DNA from: Peptostreptococcaceae bacterium pGA-8 | Lineage (GTDB): Bacteria > Bacillota > Clostridia > Peptostreptococcales > Anaerovoracaceae | Length of the DNA stretch: 64,000 bases | Direction of reading: 5' to 3' | Assembly (NCBI GenBank): GCA_900112915.1 | Contig: FONK01000011.1 | Location: 1-64,000, forward strand | In this document: positions 7,678 through 16,901 of the stretch, piece by piece | How positions within the stretch are numbered: the stretch's first letter is position 1 | Layout of the letters: each line of letters opens with the position of its first letter | Notes under the pieces: model-generated | Seen by the model: the letters and a program-made list of their open reading frames with translations, nothing else | Told to the model about the DNA's origin: nothing | The model's database searches: none | Made by a program: the position numbers and the translations under genes

Positions 7678-8740
7678 ATGTCGCACCTCTCCATTCCTTT
7701 TTTATATCATCTCTACGCTTTTTCACATTGAATACCAGCTTTTTTTGACCTAACCAGCTGAAGATGAAACAAGATGCTTCCGACAAGATCTTGCTCACAT
7801 AAGGGTTGATACCAAGAACGCCGACGCAAAATTGAAGTATCACCGTGTTGCCTATCAATATTGCAAAGGCCAATATGGAATACTTTACAAGGCTTTTAGC
7901 CATCGATTTATCATCCTTGAAGACAACTTTTTTATTTACGGTAAAGTTAAATATACAACTTACAATTCTTGCGGTGACATTAGCAAGTACCGGCCCTGAT
8001 GTGAAAAACATGATAATTGTAAATATGACATAGTCCAGTAAAAATGCCGTAAAGGATGAGGCCGCAAATTTTGCGATTTCCTTATATATTCTCCAAGAAT
8101 CCTTAACCGTATTGAAATGTGAAGCTCTGTTATTTTCTTCGTAAATTGTTTTTATCTTCATCTCATTTATCTCTCTGTTTTCCCTGCACCATTCCATGAG
8201 CATATTCATCTCATACTCGTATTTATCCCCTTTAATACTTATCATCCATTTTAAAAAGCGACTGTGGAAGCCTCTAAGCCCCGTTTGCGTATCTGAAACC
8301 TTCAGTCCCGTAATCAAATGAAAAACTCCTTTTGTCATTTCATTCCCGAACTTGCTTCTCAGAGGTATATTGCTGTCTTTTTGAAATGTCCTGACTCCTA
8401 TAGTCAGCTTTTCTCTGTTCATATTTGTACCTAAAGAAATTTTCAGTATGTCATATACGCTGTGCTGTCCGTCTGCATCTGCCGTAACGACTGTGAAGCT
8501 TTCATCTTTAAATTTGTCGTATATATATTTGAAAGCTGTTTTTAAAGCGGCTCCCTTCCCCTTATTATCGCTGTGGGTAAGAAGCTTAAATGGTTTTGCC
8601 TGTTTAAACACATTCTCATATTCACTTCCGCTTCCATCATCTACCAATACGACTTTAAAATCTCGCTGAGATAGCCCGTCCACTATCTGTATAAGCTTTT
8701 TCTCCGGTTTATATGCCGGAATTACTACAAATCCCTTCAT
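7670..8740 (-). CDS. family-2 glycosyltransferase fused to GtrA flippase-like domain
   Basis: The first ~220 residues are a dolichyl-phosphate-sugar-synthase type GT2 domain (VVIPAYKPEKKL, VLVDDGSG, DADGQH as the metal-binding DxD, TQTGLRGF). The last ~125 residues form a four-helix GtrA domain (FAASSFTAFLLDYVIF onward). Such fusions attach a sugar to a polyprenyl phosphate and help move it across the membrane. The start at 8740 is preferred over an ATG 33 bases upstream because a perfect AGGAGG lies eight bases ahead of it. It is the first gene of the envelope cluster and lies just beyond the terminator of the upstream operon. Confidence 0.9.
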   Translation of the reverse strand: MKGFVVIPAYKPEKKLIQIVDGLSQRDFKVVLVDDGSGSEYENVFKQAKPFKLLTHSDNKGKGAALKTAFKYIYDKFKDESFTVVTADADGQHSVYDILKISLGTNMNREKLTIGVRTFQKDSNIPLRSKFGNEMTKGVFHLITGLKVSDTQTGLRGFHSRFLKWMISIKGDKYEYEMNMLMEWCRENREINEMKIKTIYEENNRASHFNTVKDSWRIYKEIAKFAASSFTAFLLDYVIFTIIMFFTSGPVLANVTARIVSCIFNFTVNKKVVFKDDKSMAKSLVKYSILAFAILIGNTVILQFCVGVLGINPYVSKILSEASCFIFSWLGQKKLVFNVKKRRDDIKKEWRGATYV

Positions 8741-8808
8741 TTTTTTATCCTCCTCTTCTTTTGTTACGGGCATTATATTATCCCAACCTTAAATGAACTT
8801 TAAAGTAC

Positions 8809-8845
8809 AAAAAAAAAGAGAAGCAGTTTATCTATCCACTTCTCT
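8809..8845 (-). terminator. intrinsic terminator after the TPR-like gene
   Basis: On the minus strand a 7-bp stem (AGAGAAG / CTTCTCT, 8817-8845) is followed directly by a run of nine T. It closes the long trmH-pheST-argS operon and separates it from the envelope cluster. Confidence 0.85.
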
Positions 8846-8911
8846 AACCATTATTTTCTAACAATTATTTAATGCATATATACATTAGTACAGTTTTAAC
8901 TCACAGGCTCA

Positions 8912-9931
8912 TTATTGTTTTACCTCTTCAAGGGCTAACGCCTTATCCTTTTCCATATTTCCCTTGATTACGGATATTTTGGTACGATATTTTTCAGCCT
9001 TCTCGCTATTGCCCATAGCATCATAGACCTTAACCAGCTCGTCCATTGACTCTAAATTGCTGGGTGAAAGCTTAAGAACATTTAAAAAGTATCCTTCTGC
9101 CATTTCCAAATATCCAAGCTCTTTATTGGCAACTCCAAGATAGTGCCACAGGGGCCACCATTTATTGAAGTTCTCGTTCTCCGTATAGGGTATCAAAGTG
9201 TCTATGCCCTCCTGAAACCTGCCCGAAACGACCATATTATATCCTGCCTCTATTTTTACCGGCTCCTTCAGCTTAATAATCCACTGAGAAACCTCCTCCT
9301 TCATCTCCTCATTTGCACTTAGCTTAAGGAAGGACTCAAAGGTCAGCTTGGCCTTTACATACATTCCCAAATTCAGATATCCATAGCCCAGGAAGTAAAA
9401 CCCCATATCAAAATCCGGCTTTTTAAGAGTAACCTTTTCAAAAGCCTCCAATGCCTCAGCCTTGAAAAGTCCCACATATTCCTCGCTGTCACCGGCCTCA
9501 TAGCAGTCCTTACAAGCTCTACCATAGCAATATATTGCATCAGCATTTTCATGGTCGATCAAAAAAGCCGCCCTAAAGAGTATGCAAGCATAAAGATAGC
9601 CATTTTTTGTCGCCGAGTCTATGCCTTCGCCTACTAAAAACTTAGCAAAGTCCTTGGTATAATTTCTAATGATAAACTCTATATAGTTGTCCCTATGTTG
9701 AAAATTGACATCGCATCCAATTACAACCGCCATATTTACAGCAAGACTTTTTATAGAAAGCTTTGTAAGCTCCTTCTTATTTACCGGCACCGGAACTCCT
9801 GTAAGAATATCATCAAAGCCATTTTTCTTTAAAAAATTCTCTGAAAGCTCATCGAAAATATATGTATCCAAATGCCCTACCAGGTATTTCCCTATTCTAT
9901 CTTCCAACGTTTCGGTATTTCTATTTGCCAT
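8912..9931 (-). CDS. TPR-repeat-like protein of unknown function
   Basis: The 339-residue soluble protein is rich in paired helices. Segments such as NADAIYCYGRACKDCYEAGD, FYFLGYGYLNLGMYVKAKLT, LWHYLGVANKELGYLEMAEG and SMDELVKVYDAMGNSEKAEK read as tetratricopeptide-type repeats at about residues 128, 176, 264 and 298. The first ~100 residues are a separate helical domain with HRDNYIEFI. No catalytic motif is visible. It overlaps the upstream B12-type radical SAM gene by 11 bases and ends the operon, which suggests a scaffold or partner role for the radical SAM proteins. That is inference from position. Confidence 0.75.
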   Translation of the reverse strand: MANRNTETLEDRIGKYLVGHLDTYIFDELSENFLKKNGFDDILTGVPVPVNKKELTKLSIKSLAVNMAVVIGCDVNFQHRDNYIEFIIRNYTKDFAKFLVGEGIDSATKNGYLYACILFRAAFLIDHENADAIYCYGRACKDCYEAGDSEEYVGLFKAEALEAFEKVTLKKPDFDMGFYFLGYGYLNLGMYVKAKLTFESFLKLSANEEMKEEVSQWIIKLKEPVKIEAGYNMVVSGRFQEGIDTLIPYTENENFNKWWPLWHYLGVANKELGYLEMAEGYFLNVLKLSPSNLESMDELVKVYDAMGNSEKAEKYRTKISVIKGNMEKDKALALEEVKQ

Positions 9932-11453
9932 TAAACATCCAACCTTTCTTGTAAAATTTCTTTACCGCATCAAAATTCATAGTTTCTTCCAAATCTACCT
10001 TTAGAATATTCATTGTCGCTTCGGTGAAATCCTTATACTCAATGGGAAACATCAGCTCCTTTGCCAAAGCGTATCCATACAGAATTCTATAGTTGTCTTC
10101 CTTCTTATGATAGCGGTGCTGATATCCATTTTCGTGATAAAAGCGTGCTAAATCTTCATAGAAATCAAATGGAGACAAATTTGTTCCTTCCATAAGGAAG
10201 CTTAAGGCTCTACCGAATCCGCCTCTATTATAAAAAACATCTAAAACTCTTTCAATCTCCTTCAGGGACACTAATTCCTCTGCAGACATTCCGGCTGTTG
10301 AAATCACCTCATAAGGCGCTTTATGCCTAAACACATAGCCAAACTCATCAGCCTCATCTCTTATTTCAGTTCCTCTAAGCAGCTTTAGAAAGCCTAGCTG
10401 AATCTCATCTGCTCCGGTGCCATAGACCTCATTAAATGAATTGGCAAAGCTTCTCATATCCTCTCCCGGCAGGCCTGCAATTAAATCTACATGAAGCTCT
10501 ATATTGCCCGTCTTTATTAATCTTCGAATATTTTCAAAAAGCTTTAGAGTATTGTCATTTCTGCCAACTGCTTGTAGAACCTGACCGTTTACTGTTTGGA
10601 TGCCTATTTCAAATCGAAAAAGCTCAGGTCGTGCCTTTTCTAAAAGAGCAAAGTCCTCATCCCTTAACAGGTCTCCGCAGATTTCAAAATGAAAATTAGT
10701 GACACCATTGTCATTTTCAATTAGGTATTTCCAAATTTCAGCCGCCCTATCCCTATCATAATTAAAGGTTCTGTCTAAAAGCTTAACCTGCTTAACCTTT
10801 CTGTCATTAAAATACTTAAACTCGTGCTTTACTCTGTCCATAGAAAGGCTGCGTATTCCCTTATCAATAGAAGACAGGCAATATGAGCATCTAAATGGGC
10901 ACCCCCGTGATGTCTCATAATACACAACCTTATCACCATCAAGAGGCAGCCTTGCGTAGGGGAACTGAAGCCTATTCAAATCAATGACACAGGGAAGGCC
11001 GTTGTCAATAATCCTTCCCGCTGCCCCTCTCAGCACTAACCCGGCAATTCCCTCAAGAGGCTTTCCCAAAGTCACATTCTTACAAAACTCAAAAATGCTT
11101 CTTTCCCCTTCTCCTCTGATTATGTAATCACACCAGGGATTTTCCTCCATGAAATCAGCGCAATCAAAAGAAACCTCAGGACCACCCAGCAGTATTTTTA
11201 AACTCGGCTGAGCAGCCTTAAGATTGGCGCAAAGTTCCTTTGTCTTTTCAATATTCCAAATATAGCAGGAAAAACACACCATATCGTAGCCGGGCTTTAA
11301 AATCTCGCCATAGACATAGTCTGCTTCATTGTTAAGTGTAAATTCCTTAAGATCCACCTGAAAGTCTCCCCCTGTAACGGCGTTATAGAGATATTTCAAG
11401 GCCAAATTAGAATGAACATATTTGGAATTAAGTGTCGTTAACAATAGCTTCAT
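9921..11453 (-). CDS. cobalamin-binding-domain radical SAM protein (DUF4080-like)
   Basis: The 510-residue protein starts with a Rossmann-type B12-binding domain (LLLTTLNSKYVHSNLALKYL, LLGGPEVSFD, CDYIIRGEGE), followed by a radical SAM core with a canonical CX3CX2C cluster motif in SRGCPFRCSYCLSS and the barrel strands VKLLDRTFNYDR, FHFEICGD and FEIGIQTVN. A C-terminal helical domain of about 130 residues resembles DUF4080. Class-B members use cobalamin plus SAM to methylate or rearrange unactivated carbons, but this subfamily's substrate is unknown. The ATG shares its base with the stop of the preceding radical SAM gene (TAATG), so the two are coupled. Confidence 0.88.
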   Translation of the reverse strand: MKLLLTTLNSKYVHSNLALKYLYNAVTGGDFQVDLKEFTLNNEADYVYGEILKPGYDMVCFSCYIWNIEKTKELCANLKAAQPSLKILLGGPEVSFDCADFMEENPWCDYIIRGEGERSIFEFCKNVTLGKPLEGIAGLVLRGAAGRIIDNGLPCVIDLNRLQFPYARLPLDGDKVVYYETSRGCPFRCSYCLSSIDKGIRSLSMDRVKHEFKYFNDRKVKQVKLLDRTFNYDRDRAAEIWKYLIENDNGVTNFHFEICGDLLRDEDFALLEKARPELFRFEIGIQTVNGQVLQAVGRNDNTLKLFENIRRLIKTGNIELHVDLIAGLPGEDMRSFANSFNEVYGTGADEIQLGFLKLLRGTEIRDEADEFGYVFRHKAPYEVISTAGMSAEELVSLKEIERVLDVFYNRGGFGRALSFLMEGTNLSPFDFYEDLARFYHENGYQHRYHKKEDNYRILYGYALAKELMFPIEYKDFTEATMNILKVDLEETMNFDAVKKFYKKGWMFNGK

Positions 11454-12325
11454 TACAGCATCCTAAATCTTTCGTCTTTCAGCATTCCGGTGTTTTCCAT
11501 GGCAAGCTTAAGCTCCGCCAGCATTCTGTCCCTGTCCTCGGGCAAATTCCCTCTCAGTGAAATGTAATTAGATGCATGGTTAGACCTAAAGACACATGAC
11601 TTTTCCGGATTTGAATTTTCCAATAAAAGATAAGTTTCTGCAAGAACCTCTTCACCGGAAAGAAGCTCCAAGGCTCCACTATTTATCTCTTCCATAATTT
11701 CAGCCCTGCTGTCAAGCATAAGAGTCAGCAAGCTCACATAGGAAGCGTTCATTTGACTTATCATCTTACCGGTTTCACGAGCATGCTCCTGCCAACCGGC
11801 TTTTCCCGCAAGTCCGGAAATAAAGGTTACTGACATAGGTATGCCTGCAGCCTCGCCCTTTCTTACAGCATCAATTTGCTCCTGAACCGTTACATTCTTT
11901 TTAATTGCCTCAAGAACCCTTTGGCTCCCTGATTCAGCTCCCAGGTATATGATCCCGATTCCGTGTTCTTTAAGTTCTTCAAGCTCTTCAGGAGTCTTTC
12001 TAAGCACATCTTTGGCTGAACCATAAACTCCTACTCTTTTGCACTCCGGAAAAAGCTCGGAAATTTTATCCAATATTATGAGCAGCTTTTTGTTAGAAAG
12101 ACATAGAGCATCTCCGTCACAGAGGAAAATCTTGTCTGCTCTGTTATATGCTCTCCTTGCCATCTCCAAATCAACAATAACATCTCTTAAGTCTCTGACC
12201 CTAAATTGCTTCTCCTTAAACATGGTGCAGAAGGTACATTTATTATGGGAGCAACCTATCGTTACCTGTATTAAAAGGCTATAAGCCTCACTTGGAGGCC
12301 TATAGATATCACCAATATATCGCAT
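11453..12325 (-). CDS. radical SAM protein with CX4CX2C motif
   Basis: This 290-residue protein has a radical SAM barrel whose cluster motif reads GCSHNKCTFC, a CX4CX2C spacing rather than the usual CX3CX2C; I checked this against the DNA. Other core motifs are FLCDGDAL, GVYGSAKDVL, IYLGAESGSQRVL and VTFISGLAG. Similar short proteins are common in Clostridia and are uncharacterised. It starts on the stop codon of argS (TAATG) and ends on the start codon of the cobalamin-type radical SAM gene, so three genes are stitched by one-base overlaps. A shared RNA- or tRNA-linked job is possible but unproven. Confidence 0.87.
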   Translation of the reverse strand: MRYIGDIYRPPSEAYSLLIQVTIGCSHNKCTFCTMFKEKQFRVRDLRDVIVDLEMARRAYNRADKIFLCDGDALCLSNKKLLIILDKISELFPECKRVGVYGSAKDVLRKTPEELEELKEHGIGIIYLGAESGSQRVLEAIKKNVTVQEQIDAVRKGEAAGIPMSVTFISGLAGKAGWQEHARETGKMISQMNASYVSLLTLMLDSRAEIMEEINSGALELLSGEEVLAETYLLLENSNPEKSCVFRSNHASNYISLRGNLPEDRDRMLAELKLAMENTGMLKDERFRML

Positions 12326-14040
12326 TACATTTTCTCCGGAGCATTGATTCCAAGTAGAGCAAGACCGTTCCTAATGCTCTGCTTGGTTGCTAAAACTAAA
12401 GCGAGCTTAGCCAGCTTTTCCTTTTCATCCTCAACCAGTATATGCTCGTCATGGTAGAATCTGTTGAAGGCTTGAGCGATGTTCACAATATGTCTTGTTA
12501 CAATAGATGGCTCGTACTTGTCACCTGCATCCTCAACAACAGTCGGGAACTGATAAATCAGCTTGGCAAGTGCAAAAGAGCTGTCTCCCTGAAGTAAGCT
12601 AAAGTCTAAATCTTTTGCCGCCTTAATATCCTCAGGTGAAATTCCGGCCTTTCTTAAGAGGCTCGCTGAACGAGCATGGGTGTACTGAACATAAGGGCCT
12701 GTCTCACCATCAAAGTTAAGAACCTTATCCCACTTAAATGTATAGTCCTTGATTCTATTGTTGGATAGCTCCTGGAACATGACAGCTCCGATGCCCACAT
12801 CTTTTGCAATCTGGTCTATATCGACACCCTCAGGATTCTTTTCAACCATAATTTCCTTTGTCTTCTCAACAGCTTTGTTAAGAACATCTTCAAGGAAAAC
12901 AACTCGTCCCTCACGAGTGGACATTGTTCCTTCCTCAAGGCTTACAAGACCAAAAGGTACATGAACACAATCTCTGGCCCATTCATAGCCTAAACGCTCA
13001 ACAATTTCAATCCACTGTTGGAAATGCAGGTTCTGCTGAGATGCAACTACATAGATGTTCTTGTAGAAGTCATAGGTTTCCTTTCTATACACTGCAGCTG
13101 CTATATCTCTTGTTATGTACAGAGTTGAACCGTCGCTCTTTGTAATAAGAGCAACTCCAAGACCTGCATCCTCAAGATTTACAATGTGCGCACCCTGAGA
13201 TTCTTCAAGAATTCCTTTTTCCTCCAGCTCCTTAACAAATCTCGGCATCTTGTCTGAATAGAAGCTCTCTCCGTTATATGAATCAAAGGTAATTCCAAGC
13301 ATATCGTATACTCGATTGAATTCCTTAAGACTTTCTTCTCTGAACCACTGCCAAAGCTCAACCTCAGCCGGTTCTCCCTTCTCCAGCTTAGCAAAGATTT
13401 CTCTTGCTTCGTCATCCAATGAAGGATCTTTTTCCGCTTCCTTGTGGAACTTGGTGTAGTATCCTAAAAGAGTCTTAATCGGCTCGTTAACAACATCTTC
13501 CTTATTTCCCCATCTTCTGTATGCACAAATCATCTTACCAAACTGTGTGCCATAGTCCCCCAGATGGTTAATTCTAATTACCTCATAGCCCAGCAATTCA
13601 AAAATCTTATAGATTGAATTTCCTATTACCGTTGAGCGAATATGTCCAATGTGAAAAGGCTTGGCAATATTCGGCGATGAATACTCAACAATCACCTTCT
13701 TGCCCTTACCCTTTTCTGAGCCTCCAAAATGCTCGCCCTCATCTAAAGCTGTAGTAACCGCCTCCTCAACAAGAGCCTTCTTTGATAAGAACATATTAAC
13801 ATAGGCATTGACCTGTTCAACCTTCTCAAAAAGCTGATTTTCTGCCAACTTGCCGGCAATATCCTTGGCAATAAGCGGTGGAGCCTTTCTCAAAACCTTT
13901 GCCAGCTTAAAGCATGGGAATGCATAATCTCCCATCTTCGTATCGGTAGGAACTTCCACCATGGAAAGCGCATCCTCATAAGAAATTCCATCTACATTTT
14001 CTGCAATTATTTTACAAATTTCGTCCTTAAAGTTTATCAT
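12325..14040 (-). CDS. argS: arginyl-tRNA synthetase
   Basis: The 571-residue class I synthetase charges tRNA-Arg. It has the N-terminal Add-1 domain, the HIGH signature in FHIGHIRST, the SSPNIAKP motif just before it, a MSTREGRVV loop in the position of KMSKS (the usual variant in ArgRS), and a C-terminal anticodon-binding domain. The start is the ATG at 14040, seven bases after AAGGAG; a TTG two codons upstream is less likely. It overlaps the DUF523 gene by 14 bases and is coupled to the radical SAM gene downstream. Confidence 0.97.
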   Translation of the reverse strand: MINFKDEICKIIAENVDGISYEDALSMVEVPTDTKMGDYAFPCFKLAKVLRKAPPLIAKDIAGKLAENQLFEKVEQVNAYVNMFLSKKALVEEAVTTALDEGEHFGGSEKGKGKKVIVEYSSPNIAKPFHIGHIRSTVIGNSIYKIFELLGYEVIRINHLGDYGTQFGKMICAYRRWGNKEDVVNEPIKTLLGYYTKFHKEAEKDPSLDDEAREIFAKLEKGEPAEVELWQWFREESLKEFNRVYDMLGITFDSYNGESFYSDKMPRFVKELEEKGILEESQGAHIVNLEDAGLGVALITKSDGSTLYITRDIAAAVYRKETYDFYKNIYVVASQQNLHFQQWIEIVERLGYEWARDCVHVPFGLVSLEEGTMSTREGRVVFLEDVLNKAVEKTKEIMVEKNPEGVDIDQIAKDVGIGAVMFQELSNNRIKDYTFKWDKVLNFDGETGPYVQYTHARSASLLRKAGISPEDIKAAKDLDFSLLQGDSSFALAKLIYQFPTVVEDAGDKYEPSIVTRHIVNIAQAFNRFYHDEHILVEDEKEKLAKLALVLATKQSIRNGLALLGINAPEKM

Positions 14041-14473
14041 CAACAATCTCCTTCTCTGTGATTACAGGTATATTATTCTCCTTCAACAATCTGACAAAGC
14101 AGCCGTCTCCTTGCCGCAGTCTTCCTGAAAAGCTTCCGTCATATATCTGACCGCAGCCACAGGATGGACTGTTAGCCTTAGTAATTGCCAGCTCTATGTC
14201 CTCGCCTCTGCACAAAGCCATCTCCCGGGCAAGCTTCAGGGACCGAACGGCTCCTTGATGAAACTCTTTTGTCACATCCAAGCCATCTCTGTCAATCACC
14301 CTATCCTCAACAAGCTCTGCCGGGCTTCTAGGGCAGCTGAGTCCTCCCTCCATTTCAGGACACACTGAAACATAGGATTTATTTTTGAGAAAAATAACCA
14401 CTTGTTCCTCATAGTTATTCATTCCGTTGTACTTACAGTTTTCTCCTAAAAGACATCTGCTTACAATATACAT
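14027..14473 (-). CDS. DUF523 family protein
   Basis: The 148-residue protein shows the DUF523 pattern: an early CLLGENCKYNG motif, VSVCPEMEGGLSCPR, a basic/acidic helix, then ANSPSCGCGQIYDG and a late GDGC. The seven or so conserved cysteines suggest an iron-sulfur or zinc site; the family's biochemical role is unknown, although DUF523 is sometimes fused to DUF1722. It lies between mutS2 and argS in a continuous operon, with an AAGGAG site overlapping the mutS2 stop. Confidence 0.9.
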   Translation of the reverse strand: MYIVSRCLLGENCKYNGMNNYEEQVVIFLKNKSYVSVCPEMEGGLSCPRSPAELVEDRVIDRDGLDVTKEFHQGAVRSLKLAREMALCRGEDIELAITKANSPSCGCGQIYDGSFSGRLRQGDGCFVRLLKENNIPVITEKEIVDDKL

Positions 14474-14475
14474 AC

Positions 14476-16860
14476 CTACTCCTTCAGCTTAACATTGGTA
14501 GCTCCCTCGCCACCCTCGTTGTACTTTGGTCTTGAAATTGAGGCTACATGGCGATTTGCCTTAAGGGCTGACCTGATGCCTTCTCTCAGAATGCCTTCAC
14601 CTCTTCCGTGAACCACGGTTATATCCCTCAGACCTGCAATAAAGGCATCATCTATGTACTTTTCAACATCGATTAGTGCATCATCCAGGCTCTTACCCCT
14701 GACATCAATTGATGTGGTAACATTCATGGCCTTATGTCTATACATATTACCATACTTTGATGGTTTTTGTACCACTTTATTGAATTTTTTTTCATTTCCG
14801 TCAACAATTATTACTATGTCCTCCAGCTTAGCCTTTATTTTCATATTTCCGATTTGAACCATCAACTCGTTTTTATTATCCGGAAGTGTCAATATGGTTC
14901 CATTTTGGTCCAGGGTAATAAGCTTAACCCTCTGTCCAAGACTCAGCTCATCAGCTGACACAGGATTTGTATTCACTTTTTTTACCATAGGTCTTGAAAG
15001 AGCATTTTCTTTTTCTTTAAGAGTCCTTCTGCTGTTTTCAATGATACGATTTCTTTCATGAGCAGGCATATTCTTTTCAAGACGCCTTAGCTCCTTCTGA
15101 GCTTCCCTGGCGCTTTCTCTTGCCTGCCTTATTATGTCTCTCGCTTCATCCTCAGCCGCTCTTAACATTTTTTCACGCTTGGAGCTTATTTCTTCCAGCT
15201 TTCGTTCCGCCACCTCTTGTTTTTTCTTCATAGCAAGATTTATCATTATAGCTTCATCACGCTCAGCTTCAGCTCGCTTCTTATCCATCTCAATGGCGGT
15301 TAAAACATCTTCAAATTCCATATCCTTAGTCTCAATAAGCCTCGTCGCTCTTTCAATTAAGGATGAATTAAGTCCCAGCTTTTTGCTTATCTCAAAGGCA
15401 TTTGATCTGCCCGGAACGCCTATTATAAGTCTGTACGTAGGGCTGAGGCTTTCCACATCGAACTCCATAGAAGCATTTTCAACCCCCTCAGTAGACAGGG
15501 CATACTTCTTAATTTCATTGTAATGGGTAGTTGCAATAGTTGTGGAGCCTCTTTCCTTCAGACTATCCATTATGGATATGGCAAGGGCAGCACCCTCTGT
15601 AGGGTCAGTTCCCGCTCCCAGCTCATCAAGTAAAACCAAAGACCTTTCGTTGGCTTTATCCATAATTCCAACAATATTTTTCATATGAGATGAAAATGTG
15701 GAAAGGCTCTGCTCGATGCTTTGTTCATCACCAATGTCTGCAAATACACTCTCAAAAATCGAAATATTACTTTTCCCGTCAGCCGGTATGTGAAGGCCGC
15801 TTTGAGCCATTAGGGTCAAAAGACCTGCAGTCTTCAGTGTAACTGTCTTTCCTCCTGTGTTAGGGCCCGTTACGACTAAGGTTTTAACGCTGCCGCCTAC
15901 ATTAAATGTAGTCGGAACCACCTTTTCTCCATCAATCAAAGGGTGTCTTCCCTTTACAATGGAAAGTTCTCCACCATCTGATATACTTGGCTCTTCACCC
16001 AGCTGCTTGCGGCTTAGCTTGCCCTTTGCCATAATATAATCGAGACCTGTTAAAATTCTCTCGTTGTTCATGAGAAAATGAAAGTGCTCGGAAACACCAT
16101 CTGTCAATGCTCTCAAAATTCTGTTAATCTCTGCTGTTTCCTTAAGTTGAGCCTCTCTAAGCTCATTATTCATATTTACAATTACCTGTGGCTCTACGAA
16201 TAAGGTCTGTCCGCCTTTAGACCTATCATGTACAATGCCGGGCATCTTGTAGCCTTGTTCAGATTTTACAGGAATTACATATCTGCCGTCTCTCATGGTA
16301 ACAATGGAATCCTGAAGCAGAGACTTATTGTCCTGAGATGTAATTATCTTGTTTAACTTTATTTTGATATCTTCATTTAAACGAATTATTGACTTTCTAA
16401 TATGCTTCAGCTGACTTGAGGCATTATCTGACATTTCATCTTCGGAAATTATGCATCTGTCTATTTCCTTAGATAGCCTTCTCATATCGGCAAGCAAGGC
16501 TACCATCGATGAAATCCCGGGGATTTCAGGGATATCTCCCTTTAGAAATGTCACCGTGTCGTCAGATGTTTTAATATTTGCGGAAATTTCCAAAAGCTGC
16601 TTCATGGAAAGAGTACTTCCCTTTCTTGCCAGCTCTACGGAAGATCCAATATCGTAAAGATGATATATAGGCAAAGGTCCTTTATGGATAATAAGGTCAA
16701 CCGCTTCCGTGGTCGACCTTAATTCATCCTCTATTATGTGTTTTTCAGCATAGGGAACAAGAGCTTCTATCTTGGCCTTAGCCATAGATGAAACTGCCTC
16801 CTCCTTCAGCAAATCCTTCACCTTATTGTATTCTAAAACTTTAAGGGTTTTTTGATCCAT
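14476..16860 (-). CDS. mutS2: MutS2-type ATPase/endonuclease
   Basis: The 794-residue protein has the MutS core and clamp helices, a Walker A motif GPNTGGKT at 332-339, Walker B in LVLLDELGAGTDP, a coiled-coil region rich in Glu, Lys and Arg (about 520-630), and a C-terminal Smr domain with DVRGKSLDDAL and VVHGRGEGILREG. MutS2 lacks the mismatch-recognition domain; in other Firmicutes it limits recombination or acts as a sensor of collided ribosomes. The position after zapA and pheT is the usual Clostridia order. Confidence 0.96.
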   Translation of the reverse strand: MDQKTLKVLEYNKVKDLLKEEAVSSMAKAKIEALVPYAEKHIIEDELRSTTEAVDLIIHKGPLPIYHLYDIGSSVELARKGSTLSMKQLLEISANIKTSDDTVTFLKGDIPEIPGISSMVALLADMRRLSKEIDRCIISEDEMSDNASSQLKHIRKSIIRLNEDIKIKLNKIITSQDNKSLLQDSIVTMRDGRYVIPVKSEQGYKMPGIVHDRSKGGQTLFVEPQVIVNMNNELREAQLKETAEINRILRALTDGVSEHFHFLMNNERILTGLDYIMAKGKLSRKQLGEEPSISDGGELSIVKGRHPLIDGEKVVPTTFNVGGSVKTLVVTGPNTGGKTVTLKTAGLLTLMAQSGLHIPADGKSNISIFESVFADIGDEQSIEQSLSTFSSHMKNIVGIMDKANERSLVLLDELGAGTDPTEGAALAISIMDSLKERGSTTIATTHYNEIKKYALSTEGVENASMEFDVESLSPTYRLIIGVPGRSNAFEISKKLGLNSSLIERATRLIETKDMEFEDVLTAIEMDKKRAEAERDEAIMINLAMKKKQEVAERKLEEISSKREKMLRAAEDEARDIIRQARESAREAQKELRRLEKNMPAHERNRIIENSRRTLKEKENALSRPMVKKVNTNPVSADELSLGQRVKLITLDQNGTILTLPDNKNELMVQIGNMKIKAKLEDIVIIVDGNEKKFNKVVQKPSKYGNMYRHKAMNVTTSIDVRGKSLDDALIDVEKYIDDAFIAGLRDITVVHGRGEGILREGIRSALKANRHVASISRPKYNEGGEGATNVKLKE

Positions 16861-16901
16861 TTTATTCCTTCTGCTTTATCTATGCAAATCAAATATGCAA
16901 C

